In this document: positions 57,714 through 64,000 of the stretch, piece by piece
Position numbering within the stretch: the stretch's first letter is position 1
Layout: every line of letters starts with the position of its first letter
The notes under the pieces: model-generated
The model's input: the letters and a program-made list of their open reading frames with translations, nothing else
What the model was told of the DNA's origin: nothing
Database searches by the model: none
Origin: Madurella fahalii
Lineage: Eukaryota > Ascomycota > Sordariomycetes > Sordariales
Direction: 5' to 3'
Length of the DNA: 64,000 bases
Assembly: GCA_029876055.1 (NCBI GenBank)
Contig: CM056875.1
Span: 6,163,001-6,227,000 of the forward strand
Program-made: the position numbers and the translations under genes

Positions 57714-59226
57714 GTTCTCGTGCGGATCGCTCCTTGGCGGGGCCACCTGGGAAGGAGAAACAACTGTAGATGCACGCAGCAGCTAGCGGGCTAGTCCAAG
57801 ATGGAGACGCAAGGACGCCAAGCGTGGAGTATTGGGAGAGACGAGTACAATTGGGACAGCCGGGAGCTCGAAACCCATGATATATGCAAAGAGGCACCAG
57901 AATATGGATGGAATCGGGTCAGGGGTATAGGATATCTCTGATATATTCTGACCCCGGGCCATCTCGTACTCCCTACCAGTGTGGCTTGTTCAGAGCCAAG
58001 CGTCCTAGGACAGCATCGACCTATGGGTGAGGTAGGCACAAGCCCATCCGTAGTCCCGCGACCGGTGTGTGGGGAGTACAAGAACGGTCAAATATCCTCG
58101 GACGTTCCATGCATGCTACGTTCCCCGATCAAGGCGCAGCCAGCAGCGTCCTTGGGGCTGGGCTGGGCAAAAATAATCGCCCCGGATGAGCACTCTATCA
58201 TTGGTCGAAATACTTTTAGCCCACCATCGGACAAGCATCCCGCTGAGCGGAGGGGGTGCCTTAGATGGGATGTGGAGGCGCCCGTCAGCACGGGAAAGGC
58301 CAGCTCCCACGGCCCCGGGCGCGGTTCGGAAGCCATAGCCACGACAATGGCATTGCTGGGGTAGTGTATGACCGGATCGAGTTTGTTGCTGCCTTGTGGC
58401 GTCTGCAACTCTCTAACGGGCCCCCCCACCCCCGTCACGACGACCTTCACGTCATTGTTCTACCTTCTGATGGTAGTGTAGTATGGACTAGGAAATTAAG
58501 CAATTTGTCCACCGAACGCAGCGAGGCGAAACTGGGGCGACCGCGAGGGCTTGTCCAAAGTCGATGATGTCTCACATGGGATCGACCACATCTGCAAAAT
58601 GGGTGCCCTCTCTGACTGGTCCGCCTCATGCAGCCTTAGGTAGCTTTGCCGGTGACGATTCGGCGCTGATTGTGGGGCCGCTGCCGGAAGAAGATCTCGT
58701 TTCGTGCTTGCCTGGATCTGCCTTTGCGCTGCTGATATTATTGGACGGGAAACGAAAGGGTGCTATGGTTGCTGTGATAGGCCATTCGCAAAGCCAACAT
58801 GATCCCCAAAGTATGGCAGCCAATCCGCGCCAGAGCGCAACTCGCAACCGCATCACCTGTGCGTGCAGAACCGTCATCTGTCGTCAAGGCAGGGGAGGGG
58901 TTCAAATCAACACATTGATTGCCGCCGTCCATTCAGACTTGATACTCGGAACCCGACGGCCGTGATTGGCCGCCACATAAAACGGGAAACCCGCCAGGGC
59001 TCGGTAGGGATTCCACAGAGCCTCCCATAATGGGAAAGGGTGTCGACAGGGCTATAAACTGCGCCTGCCTGGGTCGGGCCGTAAGCTTTCAGCCCTGGCG
59101 CCTGAGAAGCACGTGTAAGAGGTGTCAAGGAGGTCGCGAGATTAGGCTTGACGCAAAGCATCAGGGCGGCTTTCCCGCGCTAAGCGCCCGTTGTTACTTG
59201 GTATTTTTCCGCATTGTCGCAGTCGT

Positions 59227-59267
59227 TAGTCGTCTTCGCCGTTGTCGCCGTTGTCGCCGTTGTTGTT

Positions 59268-59298
<31 letters not shown>

Positions 59299-59336
59299 TC
59301 ATTGCCATCGCCGCCATCGTCGCCATCGTCGCCATT
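59227..59336. repeat. GTC/GCC trinucleotide microsatellite
   Basis: An interrupted trinucleotide tract with ten perfect GTC copies at 59268-59297, flanked by GTT, GCC and ATC variants. It lies in apparently non-coding DNA. Confidence 0.9.
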
Positions 59337-60635
59337 TTCGCCCGCAATAGCACCTCGCAGTGGAACCGAGCCATTTCTAAAAACATACTTTTGGGGCCCC
59401 AGTGTGGCATCTGCCTTAACGTCCTAGTTGAGCTGAAAAGGACGACGGGGCGATCAACGCGATCGGAGCACGGGAGCTTGCACCTGTTGCGGAGGGAAAA
59501 TCGGGTTATGTTCAGCTCCTCAATGCAGGACAACAGAACTGGGCGCTGGTTGGCTGGTGCTGAGATGCAGGGGAACACGCAGAAGCGCATCGGAATTCCA
59601 TCGCCGAGTCCAGCAACGCTTCCCCCGTCATTCATTGGGTCCCGACCACGGGGAACTATTTTAACTGGGGTTGGTGTTACGAGATGCGAAAACAGGCAAC
59701 CGACTTAGAATTTTGTGTGCACCACAGTGCGAGCGTCCCTTCATGTGGTCTGTTTCCGTTCTTAGCGCTCTGGTACAGTACACTGCACTACCCGCTGTTC
59801 TTTCTCGTCGGACTGCCCGCTTCGGTCGGCCAACACCGTTATCATCGTTGCAGCGGCCGTTGTGCCCTGCCGCTCAAGATAAGGTAAAGTAGGTGGGTGC
59901 TCCCGAAATGGCATCCCCCCACGGGATTCTGCAAGTCCATCTACAACAAGGACACGGCAAGGTCTTTCCAGTAGTCTACAGGAACAGCTCCCACACAATC
60001 TATGATCCAATTCAAAGCCGTAATCTCTCTCAAGCTGATACCGCGCATAGCTTGCCGCACAAGACGACACGGGAATGATTGAACCATGGGCCAGGGGGAT
60101 CAGGGCCTTATCTACCATCCTAGTCCAATTATGTCCTGGCGGTGGGGGACAGTTTGGTTTTCTGGTCAGCTGGATAACTCAAATCTGCGATGGCGCGCTA
60201 TCCTGCATTTGTTGCGTCTTCGACCCGACTGTGTTTTGTTTGATATTTTCATTCATGCCTATATCTCAAGTCAATCTATCTTCTATGCCTCCGTAAGGCG
60301 GCTACTTTCTGGCTCCAGGTCCCCCGGGAAAGGCGAAGATGGTCACGCTCCCAACCTATTCACCTTCCGGCCCCCTGCCCCCCTGCCGGTGAGACGCCCG
60401 AGCCCACCAGGACGCGCAGCTCGCCTTGTTCGAGTCCTGATTGTGCCACATCATCGTCCCGAGCTGCTCACCGAGCCACCAATCAAAGGAAAAGATGTTG
60501 CGGCACACCTTGCCTCAAGCCATGACCTGATAGAGCGCCGGCTAACCCAGGGAATCATTCGTAACCTCGTCCGAACCATGAACTCCAGCCCCCACGGGAC
60601 ACCACTAACGCCGACCGAAAACAAAGACGAAAAGG

Positions 60636-60653
60636 AAAAAAAAAAAAAAAAAA
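60636..60653. repeat. Poly-A tract (18 A)
   Basis: An uninterrupted run of A about 170 bp beyond the GDH stop codon (T on the GDH strand). It is probably in the 3' flank. Confidence 0.85.
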
Positions 60654-60824
60654 GGGAGAAGACGGAAGCCGCCGAGAACCGTTCTGCAAAGCCCCAGAGC
60701 GCCAGGCTTGGGGGCCCCTCCATAGCCGGAAAACGTGCTGGTCACTATCGCCGCGCTCCAACACAACTTCCGCGCACGCAGGCTTCCGTGGCTACCTCGC
60801 GAAGCACGTCTCGGGATCGCGTTT

Positions 60825-62514
60825 TCACTCCTTGCTCCACCAGTCACCGTGGTCGTACATGGCTTGGGCAACCTTGACGAACCCAGCGATGTTACTGCCG
60901 GCAACCAAGCTGGGGAACTCTCCATCAGCCCGGTCGACATACTCCTTGGCCGTGTTGACGCCGAGCTGGAAGGCGTTCTTCATAATGTCCTTGAGCTTGT
61001 CGTCGACCATCTCCTTAGACCAGGCGAGACGCTGGCTGTTCTGAGACATCTCAAGGCCGGACACAGCGACACCACCACAGTTGGCAGCCTTGCCTAAAGG
61101 GGGGCGTGTTAGCAGTGGGTGTGGCGTCAGGAGGGTGTATGTAGGCCGCTGCGGCGCGGGCGGTACTTACCAGGGGCGTACCAGATTGCGGCACCCTTCT
61201 TCTCCCTCCGGTTGTTCTCAAAGACCTCGATGGCCTCCAAGGTGCAACCCATATTGGAGCCCTCGGCAATGAACTTGGTACCGCCGGCCACCAGGGCCTG
61301 CGCTTCTTCCTTGTTGACCTCGTTCTGCGTCGCGCAGGGCAGGGCGATATCGACCTTGCCGACATGCAACCAAGGCCGCTCGCCCTCGACCCACCTGAGG
61401 TTGCCCTTGCGGGCGTAGTCGGAAAGAGGTTGGCGCTTCACCTTGAGTTCGGCGATGGCCTGGATATCCTCTACAGTAACATGGCCGTTGCCAGCCGCCA
61501 CAAGCGAACCCCTCGAGTCGGACAGCGAGACGACGGTCGCACCGAGCTCGATGCACTTCAGCGCCGCGTACTGGGCAACGTTGCCCGAACCCGAGATAGC
61601 CACGCGCTTGCCGGTCCAATCTCCGGCGCCAGCATACTCGAGCATGTGTCCGACGTAATAGACGAGGCCATAGCCAGTTGCCTCAGGCCGGATCAGACTG
61701 CCGCCCCAGTCTAGACCCTTGCCGGTCAGGACGCCCTCGAACTTGTTGCGCTCCTTGCGGTAGGCGCCAAACATGAAGCCGATTTCCCGGCCGGAAACGC
61801 CAATGTCGCCAGCTGGCACGTCGGTGTCGGCACCGATATACCGGGAAAGCTCGCGCATGAAAGCGACGCAGAAACGGCGGATCTCCGCATCACTCTTGCC
61901 TTTTGGGTCGAAGTCGGCTCCACCCTTGCCACCACCCATCATCACTAGTTTTGCCCCACGGTCAGCCAAGCGCTCGCCAATCCTCGTTCTCAAGCAGCTT
62001 TCTTTTTCACTTACATCCAGTGAGCGCATTCTTGAAGATCTGCTCGAAACCAAGAAACTTGAGACTGGCTCATAGTTAGCGCCAATCTTGTTTCGCTTTC
62101 GGCCTTTTTTTTTTTTTTTTTTCTTTTTTCTTTATCCCCTTCTCTCTCTTTCCTGGGGGGCCCCGCCGTTTGTCTGCTTACATAGACAGGTTTACTGAGG
62201 GGTGCAATCTCAGCCCGCCCTTGTAAGGGCCGAGAGCGGAGTTGAATTGCACACGGTAGCCCCGGTTAACCTGGAGATTGCCGGCATCGTCCTCCCAGAC
62301 GACTCGGAACTGGATAACGCGCTCGGGGATCGAAACGACCTTGAGAGCGGTGCGGTATTCGGGGTTCTTCTTAAAAAGCGTGCTGTTCTCGAGCGTGAGG
62401 ACGAGCTCTGTAAGACTACTGTCAGTCCCAGTCGCAACGAGAGGGTGCTGAGTGGCCCTTCGACCTACCCTGGTATGCCTGCTCGAACTCGGGCTCGGAG
62501 GGGAGGTGCGACAT
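60825..62514 (-). CDS. gdh: NADP-specific glutamate dehydrogenase
   Basis: Five exons: 62514-62469, 62407-62182, 62064-62015 (50 bp), 61944-61171 and 61093-60825; 454 aa, the length of the Neurospora am enzyme. It aminates 2-oxoglutarate to glutamate with NADPH and ammonium, the main ammonium-assimilation step, in the cytosol as a hexamer. Landmarks: MSHLPSEPEFEQAYQ at the start, GGLRLHPSVN, FLGFEQIFKNALTG (50-bp exon), MMGGGKGGADFDPKGKS with the catalytic Lys, VPAGDIGVSGREIGFMFG, and the dinucleotide motif SGSGNVAQYA. The C-terminus reads AANCGGVAVSGLEMSQNS then GDWWSKE. The ATG at 62514 lies in a good context (GCCACCATG). Intron 2 contains an 18-T tract. In fungi the gene is usually controlled by nitrogen status (GATA factors); I did not map such sites. 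Confidence 0.97.
62105..62122. repeat. Poly-T tract inside GDH intron 2
   Basis: 18 consecutive T, then further T-rich sequence. On the coding strand this is an A-run within the 117-bp intron between exons 2 and 3. Confidence 0.9.
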
Positions 62515-64000
62515 GGTGGCAGATGGTCAATTCGCGTATCCAATGGCGAAGGAGGCCTTGTCTAGAAGAGGGTATTACGGGGTATCACTGGCGGCTAGCA
62601 CTTCGCTGGGAGGATGGGAAAGGAAAGGGAGAGAGCAGATGGGAGGAGGAGGAAGGCGCAAGACGGGCAGGAGAAGGGAATATATACCAAGAGCCAGTGG
62701 TCAATGGTGGGGGTGAAAAGGCCCGAGGAGCGACGTCGAGATGGGACGACAATTCGATATTCCCCTGCTCCAGAGAACTGCTCGGCCGAACGCAGTAACA
62801 GCGGTTGCCCTCGAGGTGTGGGCAGCTCGTAGCTCCGTTTCACCACCTCCGGTCACATCGGATTGACCGCATACCCACACGAGGGGCTCCCCTGCGCGGG
62901 AAGAGTGGCCACGTCTTGGCGAGGGTTCGCCTTCGAGCCGCGCCGGTTTTCGCTCTCATTCTGGGTGAACGGCACACCATCCCACGCTCGACATGGCCCG
63001 ACTGTAATGTACGCATTGTCGGCTGGTGTTTCTCCCTTTTGCCCGCCGCCCAATCCAGTTCTGCTTATTTTGTCTCGCTATCGTGGGCCGACGAGATCGG
63101 CGACTGAATGATACTGACATGCTTTTTCTCTCCGGAATCCACGATCAGCTCAGTTCCAGCCCTGCAACAGAGCGCAGCCTCGTCGACAACGCCTGCTTAT
63201 CGATAGGGTTGCTGGGATGTGATTGGTGACGCGCGCCATGTCGACACCTGCCAGCGATTCATCAGCCATCCGCCGTGGTTGCGGCGACTGCTCGCGTGCC
63301 TAATCCTGGACAATCGAAGACTTGCTGCCGCGGGCAACCCTTGCCCGCTTACCTCGCTCCTTATCCGCGGGCACTGATTGGCCGCCTCGAGGGCTGGATA
63401 AATCTGACGGGATCGCATTCGAAATTTTTGGCGGGTTCAACGGGAGCTAATCCCGACCGACGCAACTCGGGTAGCAGATCATCCCTGGTCGGGTAACAGA
63501 AAGCCCATCAGGAAAATGCCAACTCACCCGGTAAGTTTTCGCCCGACTCCGACTTCGCTGGCCCACGGGCGACCACTACTCGTGCCCTTCGCCTCCGGAT
63601 CGTCCCGAATGGGCAAGTCAGTACAGGGTAAACAAAAACCATTACGTCTTCGCGAGGTTGATAACCTAGGGTTGTCACCCAGAGCCGGCAGGCTAACCAT
63701 GCCGGTGCACCCTGCTTATCTTGAAGTTGTAATGAGATCTGGTAACGGATTGAGCCTCCACGCTGATAGGTCTAATTGAGATTGGCCCGTCCAGGGGGGT
63801 GGGAACCTCACGCTAAGCCTTACCCATGTGTTCATCGTGAATTGCACATGAAAGTCGCCTAAGCACACGGCATCGACAGCGCGATAGTTATGCTAGGAAC
63901 AACATTGGCATGGATGCGCGACAACGAGGTCTTACGGAGAAATATTTAATTGTTTTGGTTTGGCCGCTCGCACCCCAACTGCGCATCCAGCTTTGGTTGC
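62515..64000. promoter_or_regulatory. GDH upstream region, no gene seen
   Basis: 1.5 kb upstream of the GDH start to the window edge. Several open frames under 200 codons on the + strand run antisense into GDH and show no motifs. It presumably holds the GDH promoter; no site is assigned. Confidence 0.5.

Larger units (their letters stand above)
57603..60824. other. Long stretch without a supported gene
   Basis: 3.2 kb from the fusion gene 5' end to the GDH stop. It contains the 9-bp repeat, a possible 5' exon of the fusion gene (ATG at 57878), a GTC-rich microsatellite near 59.27 kb and an 18-A run at 60636-60653. Open frames here translate repeats or run antisense to GDH and have no motifs. 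Confidence 0.5.

Noticed and set aside
57603..57746. GTG at 57746 as start of the fusion protein
   Set aside because: Fungal nuclear genes rarely start with GTG; an acceptor-like CCCAG precedes it, so it is more likely an internal exon boundary or 5' UTR.
59180..59708. Overlapping open frames through the GTC microsatellite
   Set aside because: Poly-Val/Ser/Thr translations of a simple repeat on both strands, not proteins.
60086..60877. 263-codon + strand frame near the GDH 3' end
   Set aside because: It translates the 18-A run as poly-Lys and runs antisense into GDH; no domain is visible.

Overview
The window is nuclear DNA of a filamentous ascomycete, most likely a Sordariomycete (class inferred). 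The genes carry short GT-AG introns, mostly 50-90 bp, with CTAAC/CTGAC-type branch sites. Coding sequence is GC-rich and intergenic DNA is AT-richer. Several reconstructed proteins fit family lengths, for example NADP-glutamate dehydrogenase at 454 aa and Tom40 at 355 aa. There is no sign of plasmid, phage, virus, CRISPR or transposon. I rebuilt the spliced models by hand; exon phases close exactly in all but one gene, which carries an apparent 1-nt frameshift.

Layout. 0.4-15 kb: a secreted DNase1-like protein (-), APC8/Cdc23 (-), farnesyl diphosphate synthase (+), an RA-PH protein (-), an RmlD/MAT-beta-like reductase (-), and 6-phosphofructo-2-kinase (-) with the frameshift. 15-30 kb: Tom40 (+), a CYLD-like USP (-), an acyl-CoA dehydrogenase (+), Spo12 (+), the GTPase DRG1/Rbg1 (-), splicing factor Cwc2 (+), urease accessory protein UreF (-). 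30-45 kb: spindle-pole protein Cut12 (-), the eIF2alpha kinase GCN2/CPC-3 (+), the E2 enzyme Cdc34 (+), and a UIM-containing, apparently catalytically dead USP-like protein (+). 45-64 kb: an intron-containing tRNA-Gly(CCC) (-), Get4 (+), an unrecognised 204-aa protein (-), DNA polymerase delta catalytic subunit (+), a large GMC oxidoreductase/alpha-beta hydrolase fusion (-), and NADP-GDH (-). About 3 kb before and 1.5 kb after GDH look gene-free.

This is core housekeeping sequence, not an accessory island or biosynthetic cluster. Ubiquitin and cell-cycle functions recur (APC8, USP, Cdc34, UIM/USP-like protein, Spo12, Cut12, Pol delta), but nothing shows co-regulation. The most unusual items are: the oxidoreductase-hydrolase fusion with a Cys where the hydrolase nucleophile Ser should be; the kinase-only PFK-2 with a frameshift and very small exons; micro-exons of 15, 20 and 25 bp; and the pseudo-USP.
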